Of a DNA stretch of 64,000 nt, positions 12,497-23,573 are shown piece by piece. The notes under the pieces are model-generated. The model had not been told where the DNA came from and made no database searches. It saw nothing but the letters and a program-made list of their open reading frames with translations. How positions within the stretch are numbered: position 1 is the first letter of the stretch; the number at the start of each line of letters is the position of its first letter. Position numbers and translations under genes: made by a program. Location: contig OZ024737.1 of the NCBI GenBank assembly GCA_964016875.1, positions 33,977,683 to 34,041,682 on the forward strand, in the 5' to 3' direction. This DNA comes from Fallopia convolvulus. Taxonomy: Eukaryota; Streptophyta; Magnoliopsida; Caryophyllales; Polygonaceae.

Positions 12497-12795
12497 GAGT
12501 TTGGTTCAAATGAAACAAACTCTTATCATAAAACGAATTCTTATCATAAAACGAATGCACTTTTTGTAGTTAGTAGTGCACTTTTCATACTTCAGAGTGC
12601 ACTTTTTCGCATTTGTACTTTTCGTACTTTTTAGTACACTTTTCAAATTTTTTTAGTGCACTTTTTCGTAATGCACTTTTTGTATTTTTCAATGCACTTT
12701 TATATGAAAAGTGCATTACTAACTATGAAAAGTGCATTCGTTTTAGGATAAGAGTTCGTTTTAGGATAAGAGTTTGTTTCATTTGAACCAAACTC
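12497..12795. repeat. Long hairpin (foldback) element
   Basis: The left arm GAGTTTGGTTCAAATGAAAC is the exact reverse complement of the right end. The arms continue through AAACTCTTAT(C)...AAACGAA (tandem in each arm) and TGCACTTTT...AGTTAGTA, about 85 bp per arm with few mismatches. The loop is made of AGTGCACTTTTTCGTA-like words. Identical 14-bp repeats TAATATGTCACTCT flank it at 12466-12479 and 12799-12812. No coding capacity. Confidence 0.75.
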
Positions 12796-12823
12796 AGTTA
12801 ATATGTCACTCTAGCAAAACTGT

Positions 12824-13071
12824 CTATATTTGTATAATATATTTTCCTTATATCTTAGGGCTATCACTTGGGCCCCAAGTAACTCTTTGTATATAAAAAA
12901 ATTTTAAGGATCTTATTATGCTCTGATACCATGTGAAGATATAAGATTTGTGTGAATGTGATCTTGTATTCCATAGAATACCTAAGAGGATTTTTATATA
13001 CAAAGAGTTACTTGGGGCCCAAGTGATAGCCCTAAGATATAAGGAAAATATATTATACAAATATCTCAACA
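12824..13071. mobile_element. Copia-type short LTR with PBS and inverted LTR piece
   Basis: On the minus strand 13071-12932 is a 140-bp LTR starting TGTTGAGATATTTG and ending CACA. Abutting it is TGGTATCAGAGC (12931-12920), the primer site complementary to initiator methionine tRNA. Beyond a 21-bp spacer, about 74 bp of the same LTR (12824-12898) lies in opposite orientation. The whole is a near-perfect palindrome around the primer site, with GGGCCC inside each arm. The LTR resembles the one at 63258-63418. Confidence 0.7.
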
Positions 13072-13968
13072 ATATAATCTTATTCTAATAGCAATGATGA
13101 GGATTTAACATGTCTTTTGCACTCTCTCTTTATAGCAGATAACGTATTTATGTGTTAATTCTGCCCAATACAACATCTTCTTTGTTGTAAAACATCAAAA
13201 AGAATTCTCTTTTAGAAGAGGAAGGGGAGAAGTCATCCTTTCATAGAGGAATCAAAACATTGGCTCTTTCTGCCCAATTTTGTACTCTCATCTATTCAAC
13301 ATTTGACACATGTATTTTCAATTTTCAACTAATGTCATTTATTTTATCCCAATCTACCATTAATAAGTTTTCAACAAAATAATAATTAAATGTGACATTT
13401 TAAAAAAATAAATTAATCAATTTTAATAATTTTTTGTCTATAAATAAAGTCTAATATTGTCTTTTCTATCTCCTTCATGGATAATCACACTAATCCAAAT
13501 AACTCAAATTTTCTAAATAACCCACACCCAATATCATCCAAACACATTTAATTTCAATCCAAATCTTCTATGGCAACAATGCTTTTATTATTTAAGTTTA
13601 ATGTTATTTTTATCTTATTTTTTCGTACTCTATAGTGTTGTTTGAAGTTATCTTAATGTTAATTAAGTTTATTTTTTAATGAGCAATCCATTTATAGTAC
13701 CTTAAGTAATTTGCTATTTTATTAATTGGAACAAATTATTTAAGTAAATACAATTTATTAATTAATTTGATTGACTAACTTTGTAAAAATATTGAATGAT
13801 ATAAAATATATATAGTAAAAGTATGAGAGAGAAAGTGAAAGTGGATACCCTTTACTGTAGAAAAAAATAAGGAAAGAAGAAGAGAATGAAGAAATGAATA
13901 ATGAAAAGTGATGTGGAGGAAAGAGAAATGGATGTGTTAAAATAGAGAAAATTGAGAGATGGTTGAAC

Positions 13969-14456
13969 TAGGGGTGTTCAATCGGTCCCGATCGTACCGG
14001 AATAAAGTCCCGGACTAGACCTTAATATTTGTAACCAGACCGAATTAATACAGTCCGATCTTATTGCGGTTCGGTTCGTTTTGGACTACATGGACCGGGT
14101 TTATATATTTTACAACAAAATTTTAATATTTTATATTAAAAATGATTAAATTATTGTCCAACCGGTTTTCAAGTGTAAATGGATAATTAAAATTGAGATT
14201 TTATGTCAAATATAACTATTAAAAATTAAGATTTTATGTCAAATATCTATATTAAATTATTTTAATATATAATTTTTAAAAATATATATATTACGGTCCA
14301 ATCCAGTCTGAATCGTAGATTTACAGTTCTGGACTATACCGGACTATAACCCGTAATTTCAAAATATAATGGAGCATGGACTGGACCGTGTCGGTCCCGA
14401 TCTTGGATCCGATCGTAATATTATGGTCTGATTCGGTCCTTGTGTACACAACCATA
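13969..14456. mobile_element. Small terminal-inverted-repeat element, family A
   Basis: The tips TAGGGGTGTTCAATCGG and (reverse complement of the end) CTATGGTTGTGTACAC are degenerate inverted repeats. Inside, CCGATCGTACCGGA and GGTCCCGATC words surround an AT-rich core. The element at 55463-55938 has the same tips and words in the opposite orientation, so these are two copies of one non-coding family. Confidence 0.5.
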
Positions 14457-15100
14457 GATTGAATATCTCCTCCATTGCACATGCTTTGCATTTTTTTAAC
14501 GAATGATCTACCTTTGATAGTGAATCTTGAGTTCGTGAACTAGTTGGCAAAGCGCATAAACCAAATAAACCGGCTTACACCAACCGACTCGACTTAGTGA
14601 TAAAAAAATTAGACTTGATTTTTCATCCAAATAAAAGAAAAGAGAAAAGAATTAAATCCAAAACTTTCCAACATACTCTTTTCTCTCTTACTACTAGGAC
14701 CTTGTTTCACTTTCTATCAAAAATCTACTTTTAATACTTTTGAAATCTGTATATTTCTTTCTATTTTTTATATTTTTAAAGAAACAAAAAATAACTTTTC
14801 AATCAAAAACTACTCTCTACCCATAAATAAAAACTAACTAAATTACAAATTACAAATTACAAATCATTCAAAAACTACTCATTATGGAAATTGTGTTAAA
14901 GCTCTATGATATATTACAGAGCACCCCTTTCCCTTGGACCACTATGCAAGAAATAGTCGTTTTCCAAATAAAATTGTACATATAACTATTCATTATTATC
15001 ATAAATAAAATGGTATACAAAAAATTTTGTTTTGATTTTTACCGGAGAAAGTTTTTAATCACATGTAAGTTGGGACCTATATAGGTGGGAACGCGGCTTT
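14457..15100. other. Upstream intergenic region with shared MITE-like block
   Basis: 14697-14870 (CCTTGTTTCACTTTCTATC, then CAAAAACTACT) closely resembles 42359-42520 in the chitinase intron, so both are probably copies of one small element. The rest is AT-rich without features. Confidence 0.4.
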
Positions 15101-15160
15101 AAACGGTCAAACCCTCCAAAAATAGGTTTGACCCACCACTTGACAGCTAAATCCCCCTGG

Positions 15161-15217
15161 ACACGTGGCGGTGAATGCAATATCAGCCGACACGCGCCAG
15201 TTCTCCCGCCACGTGTC
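15161..15217. promoter_or_regulatory. Paired ABRE/G-box motifs with DRE core
   Basis: ACACGTGGCG (15161-15170) and CGCCACGTGT (15207-15216) are inverted copies of an ABRE/G-box, extended to GGACACGTGGCGG and CCGCCACGTGTCC. Between them lies GCCGAC (15186-15191), the DRE/CRT core. W-box-like TTTGACC occurs near 15127. The set lies about 230 bp upstream of the TATA box. It fits ABA, drought or cold control of the ERF gene, but this is inferred from motifs only. Confidence 0.6.
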
Positions 15218-15387
15218 CGACTACCATAAGCACAGCAGCCAGAATTCAAGTAGCCTTACGTCACAATGGAAACCGGTTAACCGGATGTGAAAATAATCTC
15301 CCTCACCGTAGAACCTGGCGGTTTACGCAGAAGGAGCGAGAATCACGACAAGTCAAATTAGAGGAGTGAAAAGGGGGCTAGAGCTGC

Positions 15388-15397
15388 CTATATAACA
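15388..15397 (+). promoter_or_regulatory. TATA box of the ERF gene
   Basis: CTATATAACA lies in a locally GC-richer promoter. Transcription would be expected to start around 15420, giving a leader of roughly 520 bases before the ATG. The leader is T/C-rich and may hold an intron (candidate donor near 15593, acceptor CGCAG ending at 15804). Confidence 0.6.
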
Positions 15398-15579
15398 CTG
15401 GTTTATCACCCCACTCTCCATTGTGAGCGACACAAAAAAAAAAATTCCACAACAAAGTGAGGACGAGCGATTTTTTCTTTTGTGAGATTTCGAGCGTGTT
15501 CTTTGATTGATTTGGCTTTTGATTTCTTCTTGGAATTCCTTTCTGTTAATCATCTGTCTTTCCGAGTTTTAGGTTTTGG

Positions 15580-15624
15580 ATGCTCATAAACAGGTTTGCA
15601 AATTTCTTCAATATTTGGGACTGA
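15580..15624 (+). promoter_or_regulatory. Upstream ORF in the ERF leader (14 aa)
   Basis: ATG at 15580 opens a 14-codon frame (MLINRFANFFNIWD) ending in TGA at 15624, far upstream of the main start. If the leader is transcribed unspliced, it could lower translation of the main ORF. No conservation data are available to me. Confidence 0.35.
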
Positions 15625-15944
15625 TTTTTGTATACCAAAATCGAGCTTAGTGAAGGATAAGGTGTTTTTCCAGAAACGAGATCCATAAGTTTTTTTTCCT
15701 TGGATTTCTCTGAAAAAAACCTTTTTTGATTTTATTTTCTCCTAAGAAATCATCTACAGAGGGCGATTTTTGGTCCCTCTTTGGATTTCTTCAGTTTTTC
15801 GCAGGTGAAGAGAGTCTATTTGAAACCTCTCTGCAACTGCTCTTGATTTTCAGTTAGTATATACCGTATTTTCTGAACCTGTTCTTGATTTTTCAAAAGA
15901 ATCAGGTCTTTTTTATAAAAAAATTGGAAAAAAAATCAAGTTTC

Positions 15945-16907
15945 ATGGCAGCTTCAATGGATATATACAGTAGTAGAGCAGTCAACTCAGATCCCTTTGG
16001 GAATGAGCTCATGGAGGCGCTTCAGCCATTCATGAGAGCTGCTTCTTCTTCACCATCTTCAACCATCACCGACGATTCTTTTGCTCCTCCTCTTCCTCCT
16101 CCATCTTCTACTTTCCCTTTCTCAAACGGCTTCTCCAACCTCTCAGATCCCGCCTTCTTCTTCTCTAATGGCGGATCTGATTTCTCCAACTCCTTGATCC
16201 CCCAAAACCACATCTATCAACCACAGCAACAATTCACCTCAGATCCACAGTCAAACATCCATCAAAATTTCCAACCTATATACACCAACCCTAACCACAA
16301 TCTCAAATTCCTCTCTCCCAAACCAGTTCCGATGAAGCAATTTGGAGCCGCGCCTCCCAAGCCGACAAAGCTCTACAGAGGCGTGAGGCAAAGGCACTGG
16401 GGAAAATGGGTGGCCGAGATCCGCCTACCGAAGAACCGCACCCGGCTGTGGCTGGGGACGTTCGACACGGCGGAAGAAGCGGCGCTGGCCTACGACAAGG
16501 CCGCGTACAAGCTCAGAGGCGACTTTGCACGCCTCAACTTCCCCAACCTCCGACACCAGGGCTCACACATCGGCGGCGACTTCGGCGAGTACAAGCCCCT
16601 TCATTCCTCTGTTGACGCTAAGCTCGAGGCTATTTGTGAGAGCTTGGCCCTAAATCATCCCCTTGAGAAGAAGAAGAAGCAGGGGAAGTCGAAGAAGTCC
16701 TCCACCCCGGCGTCCGAACCGGCGCCTCCGCCTCCCACCGTCGCTCCGGCGGCGGAGAACACCGAGAGCGAGGGATCCGGCGGATCGTCGTCGCCTTTGT
16801 CAGATCTGACGTTCGGCGATCCCGAAGATGTCGGATCGGAGAATTTCTTCACGTTGCAACATCAAATGTCTCATGAGATTGATTGGGACGCCATCTTATC
16901 CAATTAA
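15945..16907 (+). CDS. RAP2-4: AP2/ERF transcription factor, RAP2.4-like (DREB A-6 / ERF group I)
   Basis: An intronless 320-residue nuclear transcription factor. The ATG at 15945 (MAASMDIYSSR) is chosen because RAP2.4 proteins start with a similar MAA-M sequence; the longer frame upstream opens with TTG. A single AP2 domain occupies residues 144-200 (YRGVRQRHWGKWVAEIRLP to FARLNFP). It has the WLG and RAYD-type elements (AALAYDKAA) that contact GC-rich DNA, such as GCC-box or DRE sites. After it, HIGGDFGEYKPLHSSVDAKL is the group signature, followed by a Lys-rich stretch, a Pro/Ala-rich linker and acidic SPLSDLTFGDPED and HEIDWDAIL motifs, likely activation segments. The N-terminus carries ELMEALQPFM, also typical of the group. 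Family members act in light, ethylene, drought and cold responses. The exact paralogue cannot be fixed here. Confidence 0.95.
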   Translation: MAASMDIYSSRAVNSDPFGNELMEALQPFMRAASSSPSSTITDDSFAPPLPPPSSTFPFSNGFSNLSDPAFFFSNGGSDFSNSLIPQNHIYQPQQQFTSDPQSNIHQNFQPIYTNPNHNLKFLSPKPVPMKQFGAAPPKPTKLYRGVRQRHWGKWVAEIRLPKNRTRLWLGTFDTAEEAALAYDKAAYKLRGDFARLNFPNLRHQGSHIGGDFGEYKPLHSSVDAKLEAICESLALNHPLEKKKKQGKSKKSSTPASEPAPPPPTVAPAAENTESEGSGGSSSPLSDLTFGDPEDVGSENFFTLQHQMSHEIDWDAILSN

Positions 16908-17827
16908 TGCTATGTAGATGTTTTTTTCTTGTTCTTGAGTCTTATGGTTTAGTTATATAAATTAGGGAAGTAGGTCGGAGCTGTCTGCAATGGAGTTTTT
17001 GAAAATTGCAGAGCTCAAGGTTTGTAATATGTATGTAATGGGGAATTCCCATACTCAAAGCAGGTAATTTTTGGTCCTGCGTTTGAGATTTCTGGGATTA
17101 TTCAAGTTTCAGATTTCTTTCCTATGTGTAGTTTGAGTGATCAATTGGTTCTTGTTAGGTTGTAATATGTCAGTCATTACCATTAATAGTACTTGTTTGG
17201 AGCTTATTAGCTGTAAATTTGTTGCGAGCTGCAACTTAATTTTGTTTTTAATTTTTGTGGTGTTCTCTGTATGATTCAAACTTGAACGATAAGATTGAAG
17301 AGAAGGTGCAGTGGTCCCATGTTTGTTGCATAAAATCAAAAATAGTGTGAAGAAGAAGATTTTTAGAGGTTGTGGAGATGATGAATTGATGATGATCACT
17401 GAAAGACGATGAGGAGAACTGTTTGTTACTGATAATGGCCACAAAAACTGAAACTGCAGAATGGAAGAAGTGGAAATGTGAAAAGAGATATTACTATTAA
17501 ATTTAAATGGGTTTGTTGAAATTTGAAAATTTAGAGGTGGGGCTCACGCGGCAACGCCGACTTCGTGCTTGGAATATAAGCATTTTTCCGGGGACCACAA
17601 AATCTTAATTAAATCACGCAAGTATATAAAAGCCAATTTGCGTCTAGCAAACTCCATTTATCTGACCAAAAAATATATATTTAAAAATCCATTCGATCAA
17701 AAAATACCGAAAATGGCAGAATTCTTAGCACATACAGTATAGGGATTGTTTGCTTTTGAGCGAAAGAAGGCTGTCGATTATGTAATTTCATGGTTTTTAG
17801 GACGTAAAAAATAAGGAAAGTTTATAT
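16908..17827. other. ERF 3' UTR and downstream spacer
   Basis: The 3' UTR probably ends near 17030-17060, where TTTGTAATATGTATGTAATG provides plant-type polyadenylation signals. Nothing else is recognisable; short open frames on the minus strand near 17110-17440 show no family signature. Confidence 0.4.
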
Positions 17828-19035
17828 TTAACCGCCCCTTCTCTTAAAAGTTGCACAAAAATACTCTACTCTATTTTTGTTAACATACTACAACTCCTCC
17901 GTTAAAATTAAGCATAAGCATACTATACGAAGGAACTAAAATCGTATTAGGAAATTAACAAATTCTTTTTAAAAATTAATTAATCTTAAATAAATTAAAA
18001 TATATAAAATATTACCATTTTAAGAAGCTTATCCTATGCCCTAAAAATCAAAAATTAAAATTTGTTTACAAAATAAGAGAAAGAGTCACATGAGTATGGA
18101 CGCTAATAATAAATATTGGTCATCCCCTCCAAAAAATTGATGTCTCTCATTAAAAAGGATAAAAAAAAACGGTACAAGTGAATTTCGGTATAGGTGAATT
18201 TTTATTGCATTTTTCGATAAAAATGCAATAAAAAATATGGTTTATGCGACGCATGCAGTTCGTGCATCAAAACTAGATAATTGTGCATCAATAATGACAA
18301 ATTTTACATGAATACTTGACTAATTGTGCATCGAGTTTTTTGATAACATTTGTTCATCGATTTCGAACATATTTTATTTTTATTTTTTTTATCTTATTCA
18401 TGTGCTTGAATATAATATTATCTAGTTTTTGATGCACATATAATTAGTTTCGATACACTTATATTTGTTAATTGATACATCCTTATTTGTTCATTGACAT
18501 AACCTTGTTTGTTTATTAATATGGCCTTATTTTTTTATTGATATACCCTTATTTGTTCATTAATATATTCATGTTTGTTCATTAATACTACCTGTTTGTG
18601 CATACCTACCATCACTTTGTGCATCAAAAAAAAAAATTCATTATATATCAATGAATATGAAGTTTGTACATTACTATCATCACTTTGTGCATTACTACCA
18701 ATATTTTGTTCATCACTACTAGTACTTTGTTCATTAACATATCTTTTTGTTTGTGAATTGAAATAAACTTTTGTTTGTGCGTCAATATCATTTATTTAAT
18801 TTGTAAATTTAGAACTATCTGTTTGTGCATTTTTGTATTTTTTGTATTTATTTTATACTTTAATGCTATCTTTTTTCCTTAGTCATATAATTAGTTTTGA
18901 CTCACATACTCATATAATTAATTTCGATGCGCACATACACTTATATAGTTTTTGTTGTTGTTATATAGATCCGTTTTTAATCACCCCTATCTTAAAAGTT
19001 GAACAAAACACTCTTTACTCTATTTTAATTGAATT
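17828..19035. repeat. TTATTTGTTCATT minisatellite region
   Basis: Degenerate units of roughly 25 bp, centred on CCTTATTTGTTCATTGATA, run from about 18440 to 18740, mixed with TTTGTGCATCAA words on the left (18250-18360). Related 50-bp segments flank the block as direct repeats (17835-17880 and 18988-19030, CTTAAAAGTTG.ACAAAA). The same minisatellite unit is found at 39185-39345. Confidence 0.55.
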
Positions 19036-19940
19036 AAGACCGTGACTCGTATTTTAATATCATAGTAATTGAATACATACATATAATATCATAGTAAAAT
19101 TATGTATTTAAAAAAAATTAAGATCGTGACTCATATTTTAATTGAATATATTTAAAAATTATTTGTATTATTTGTTGAGATTTTGTCCCAATTTTAGATT
19201 AAAATTATTAAAATGTTAATTTCACTTGAATTGAATTTTTTGAAATATTTTTTAAATTTTTTCTTAAGATATTAATATGCATAAAATAATTAATTTAGCA
19301 TACATTCACATATAATATATGTATGTTCATATTTTATGGTCATATGTTCATACTTGATTTATATCTTTCTACATATGTTAAAAGACTTTAAAAAAATCAA
19401 AAAAAATAAATATAAATAACATTTTTTTAGTCGAATAGTCCAAATTTATTTCTAATTTTCATAATAAAGGCTATTTTCATTTAAATCAATACCATAGAAT
19501 TATTACTTATATCTAATAATACACAAAACCTTGAGGTCAGCCACAGAAAAAAAAAAGTGATATGAGGTGTAGAAATGATGAAAATTACATAACGAGCCAA
19601 AAACACATCTAATCACTTCTCCTAACTTTGACAAAATTAGGATTACTAGCTCATTAATAGGTGATCTACATCAATCTCAAACTAAAAGTAATCTTAGCAT
19701 ATATGCCAATTTCATTATTGATCGACTGCATGATTATTAAATATTTACCTAGAGTATTTTATTAAAGCAATTCACCTGCAAATGGAGTTATTTTCTCATT
19801 CGGGCCCTCCTTTGCTTACGAGTTCTGACAAAGCAGGTCGAATTTTGAACCTAAAACTATATGTAGCATAGCACAATATGATGAAGTTTTGTTTTCTGTT
19901 CATGCCAATCAACGTAGACTAATTTAACCAATGATTTTTT

Positions 19941-20075
19941 AAGGGCATAGGATAAGTATCTTATTATGTAAATATTTTATTATTTTTATTTATTTAGTTA
20001 AATTTTTTTTCTATGGATTTAGACATTTTTTTAGGGTTTTAATTTCTAAAATTGGTATATTTATTCTATGCCCTT
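19941..20075. mobile_element. Small MITE with AAGGGCATAG ends
   Basis: A perfect 10-bp inverted repeat, AAGGGCATAG...CTATGCCCTT, encloses an AT-only core of about 115 bp. AGGGCATAG follows again at 20076, and AAGGGCATAAGATAAG occurs at 59342, so the end sequence is dispersed. No unambiguous target duplication is seen. Confidence 0.5.
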
Positions 20076-21404
20076 AGGGCATAGATTAAATACTTAAATA
20101 GACCGAACTAACTAAGGTTTTTCTATCCTACACCCGTATTTAGAAACTAAAATTCTAATTTAAAAATCATTAACCCATTATAAAAAAAATGCAAAAAAAA
20201 AATTTAAATATAAAATCATTGATTTATTGCTACAATTAAGTTCTTAACTTATACTTATGGCATAGATTAGAATAATGATCGATTTAACTAAAGCATATTT
20301 GTTGAGTATTTTAATTAGTAGGAATATTTTAATTAGTTGTGTAAACCTATATAAATATTTTAACACGTAAAAGTTAGTAATTAGTTTTAAAATGTTTTTT
20401 GATAAGGTTAATTAGTTTTGAAGGCTTTCGGAGAAATTTTTAATAAAATTTTGAATTATAAATAATTATTACCTAAATAAAAATAACTCTATTATAAAGT
20501 GGAATTTAAAATTATCACCAACTACAATAAATTAGTTGAACAATATCAAAAAAAATGTTTATATATTTCTGTAAACTTCAGCTACTTTTACACTTTGTTT
20601 AACTATTCTAGTTAATTTTACAACTCTAACTAATTTTTTTAGTGACTTAAAAACATAGTCTTTGGGTTTATAAAAATAAAATGTGAAAAGAATAAGGTAT
20701 GAGTTGAAGCGACAAATTAACTAACTAAAGACATGTATATGTATAAGTGCAACATAAAAATTATGTATAATATGAGGTTCACTATTGACCGTTGGATACA
20801 CTTTATCTACGCTCTTTATTAAAAATACTCTGTAAAGTGTTAAACGTACATTCATTAAGAATCTACTTTTGATGATTTACGTTGTATTTTTATTTTTTAT
20901 GATGCACCGTAATAATGCATTTAAAATACATTTTTAAAACTTTACGATATACTTTACTTGCCGCATATTCACATAAAAAAATTATTCTGCATAATATTCA
21001 AACTCATGTATAAGAATCCAACAAGTGAAAGGTTGCCATATTTATTAGTAACTCAATATCAGTTGATTAGCGTCTAGTAAATTTGTAATGTTATTAATCC
21101 TAAGTTGAAATTTGTAAATATAAGTATATAATAGTGCATTGCAACACACATGTAGGTAGGTAGAGGCTAGGACAGGGGTTATGGCTCGTTGTAAGCGGGT
21201 AAAAAATTAACTATCATTATTATTTCTCTATCTATCGCCATAAAGGTATTTTATTTATTATACTTCTTATATCTTTAAGTATTTTTGTATAAAAGTTAAA
21301 TATGGTGGTTATTTGACGGAATGGAAGACTATCTTAACGAATAGATAAAACTTTCGCTTGTAATGGGGAGCAAGATACTGCTTCATTGTGGAACAAGGCA
21401 TTGG
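20076..21404. other. AT-rich intergenic sequence
   Basis: I see no genes, RNA genes or well-bounded repeats here. Confidence 0.4.
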
Positions 21405-21761
21405 GTCGGCCCTAGGGGGCAGAATTTCAGCACCCTACCCTCTCTCTTCCATTATAAATACACGTCTTCGCCGTGTATGAAGAGCATATGGACACACATA
21501 TTCACATATTGAAAAGGCTAATATTCGCTTAGCTTATTTGTTCAAGAAAACTCATATTCACTGAGTTCTTTAGCTTTTCTTGCCTTTACTTTGACACTCA
21601 ATCGATGACTGTTCTTTTGACTTAGGAATCGAAGGTGGATTAGGGGGTCTCCGCCCCCTTTGTCCATTGTTTTGCAGGTCTTAGGTTGAAGAAAAAATCG
21701 GAATGAAAGGTGAAGGAGTTATCAATTAGTGCATTGAAGGCGAGATTTTTGTGCACTAACA
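21405..21761 (+). mobile_element. Truncated gypsy LTR, relative of the LTR at 1128-1740
   Basis: It shares TATAAATACACGTCTTCGCC, GGTGGATTAGGGGGTC and GTGCACTAACA with the LTR at 1128-1740, in the same order. The right end CTAACA (21756-21761) is the proper LTR terminus; the left end is missing. It is followed by unrelated sequence, so this is a decayed solo LTR. Confidence 0.6.
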
Positions 21762-22182
21762 CTCGTGCTTGAGATGCCTCAAACCACCCACACCAAACCA
21801 TGACCATGACCTGAGTCGTTAACCTAGCCATGGTCAAGCATTGCTCTTGTTCTTGTATTTGTGGTATATGTGGGCCGGTTCCTTGTGTGACTTAAGGCAT
21901 AAGCCTAATCGATGTCTTGTTGGGCCTATTCATGAAATTGGGCCTCATCGCTTTGATCCAATTTGCCGGTCTCATTAATCCAAACACTTCGTTTGAGTTA
22001 ATGAGACGCGCTTGAATGCGAACAACGTCGGCTTGGCTTTGGGGGTCGTTTATAAGGTTAAGTACGAAACCCTAGAGTTCATCTTGCTCACTTCTCCGCG
22101 GCGCTCTAGTTTCCTAAGATAAGATGCTCTCGAGCTCGAGCCCGACGAACTCCACTGTTCCTCCCAGAGAGATGAGGAGATC

Positions 22183-23573
22183 TAGGGTTGTTCATTGGTT
22201 CGGGTAATTCGGTTTCTACATGAAAACCGAACCTAACCGAACTGAACCTAACCGATCCAAGGTACTTCGGTTTGGTCCTCGGTTCAATATTTTAGCTAGT
22301 TCAATTTTCGGTTCGGTTCGAGTAAACCGATCTATTTTAATATAAAAATAAAAAATAAAAAAATACCCTTACTAAGCCTTACCCATGTGTAAGGATGTAA
22401 CCCTAAATCCAATTTTGCAAGTTTTGTATTGCTTTGTTTATCATTTTGCAAGTTTAGTTCGAATGGTTTGAATGATTTCAGTTCAAAATGATAAAAATAA
22501 CATATGTTAGTTCGGTTTTTTAGGTTTAAATCGGTTTAGTTCGGTTCGGGTCAAAATTGGTTCAGTTTTGTTCGGTTCTAGTTTGGTTTAGGGTGTTATG
22601 TTTTATATTTTGTATCGGCTTTGTACCTAATCTTCTACTTTGGTTCCTACCTGAACCAAATCGAACCGAGCTTATTTGGTGATGAAACCCGAAAGAAACC
22701 GTCGCTAGAAGACAAGAAACGAGATTACTTTTATTCGATTGTGTAAACACTTGCTCTTTATTTATTGTTTCTTTACAACGAGGTTATAAGTCACGAGGTT
22801 ACACACAAACGAGGTTTACAAACGAACGAGGTTTACACCTAAGACCTCCTAAGAGTATTCGAGATCTCCTAATTACTACGAGATTCTATTTCCTACGGAT
22901 CGTTTGACAAACTCTGGTGGCGAGATTGAGTAGCTTGAGTTAGAGTGTGGCTGGCCTGATGATGCAACGAGGTCTTTGGTGTGATCGAAGACTCTTTCTG
23001 TGACTTGAAGTCTTTTTGTGAACTTCACTTGTCTGTAGCGAGATCTTTGACTATGATTCAACACGTCGATCTTCAACGAGCAAGATAGTTCTTGAGTTCA
23101 AGATGTTTTTCGACCCTCTGTCACCTACGGGGTTCTCCTCTATTTATAGTGTTTTGAGAGGATGGGTTTTGAGGTGTGTCCGATGTGGGACGACCGAGAT
23201 CAAGCCCCATGATTGGTCGAGCATGAGGCAGTAGCCTATTGGGTGATGAAGCGGTGATCGCTGATTGGTCTAGATAGGGCGGGGATGTTGGCTTTCGAGA
23301 AACGAGGTTTAGACCTTGTGGATGAGGTCTCGAGACCTCGCGGAGGTAGGGTTTTGTTTAATTTTGAGATGGGTAAGGTAATGGGTCCCATAATCCACCA
23401 TAGGAGTCCCGTCGGATCCGTTTATTCCTCGTACCCCGGGCCCACTTCTTATTCTACCGTTTTGAGCACCATCATTCGGTTCGGTCCTTGGTTCCGAAAA
23501 TTCCAAAATTCGATTTTCGGTTCGGTTTGGGTTTCCTCGGTTCGGTTCGATTTTGGACCGATGAACAACCCTA
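22183..23573. mobile_element. CGGTTCGG-rich TIR element carrying a nested LTR
   Basis: The left tip TAGGGTTGTTCATTGGT and the reverse complement of the right tip (TAGGGTTGTTCATCGGT) match at 16 of 17 positions. The flanks AGGAGATC and ACAAGATC agree at 6 of 8, compatible with an old hAT-type 8-bp duplication. Without the nested LTR (about 22677-23474) the element is about 590 bp, made of repeated GGTTCGGTT and ACCGAACC words around an AT-rich centre. It is non-coding. Confidence 0.6.
22677..23474 (-). mobile_element. Second copy of the TGATGGTG...CACCATCA LTR
   Basis: It aligns over its whole length with 3700-4549: GATGAAACCCGAAA, AAACACTTGCTCTTTATTTA, GATTCAACACGTCGATCTTC, GTTTTTCGACCCT, then a minus-strand CTATAAATAG TATA box near 23148 and GAGCACCATCA at the right end. 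It interrupts the CGGTTCGG-rich element. No internal region is present, so it is a solo LTR. Confidence 0.65.

Noticed and set aside
15885..15944. N-terminal extension of the ERF protein
   Set aside because: The longer frame begins with TTG, not ATG. The ATG at 15945 gives the MAA-type start expected for RAP2.4 proteins.
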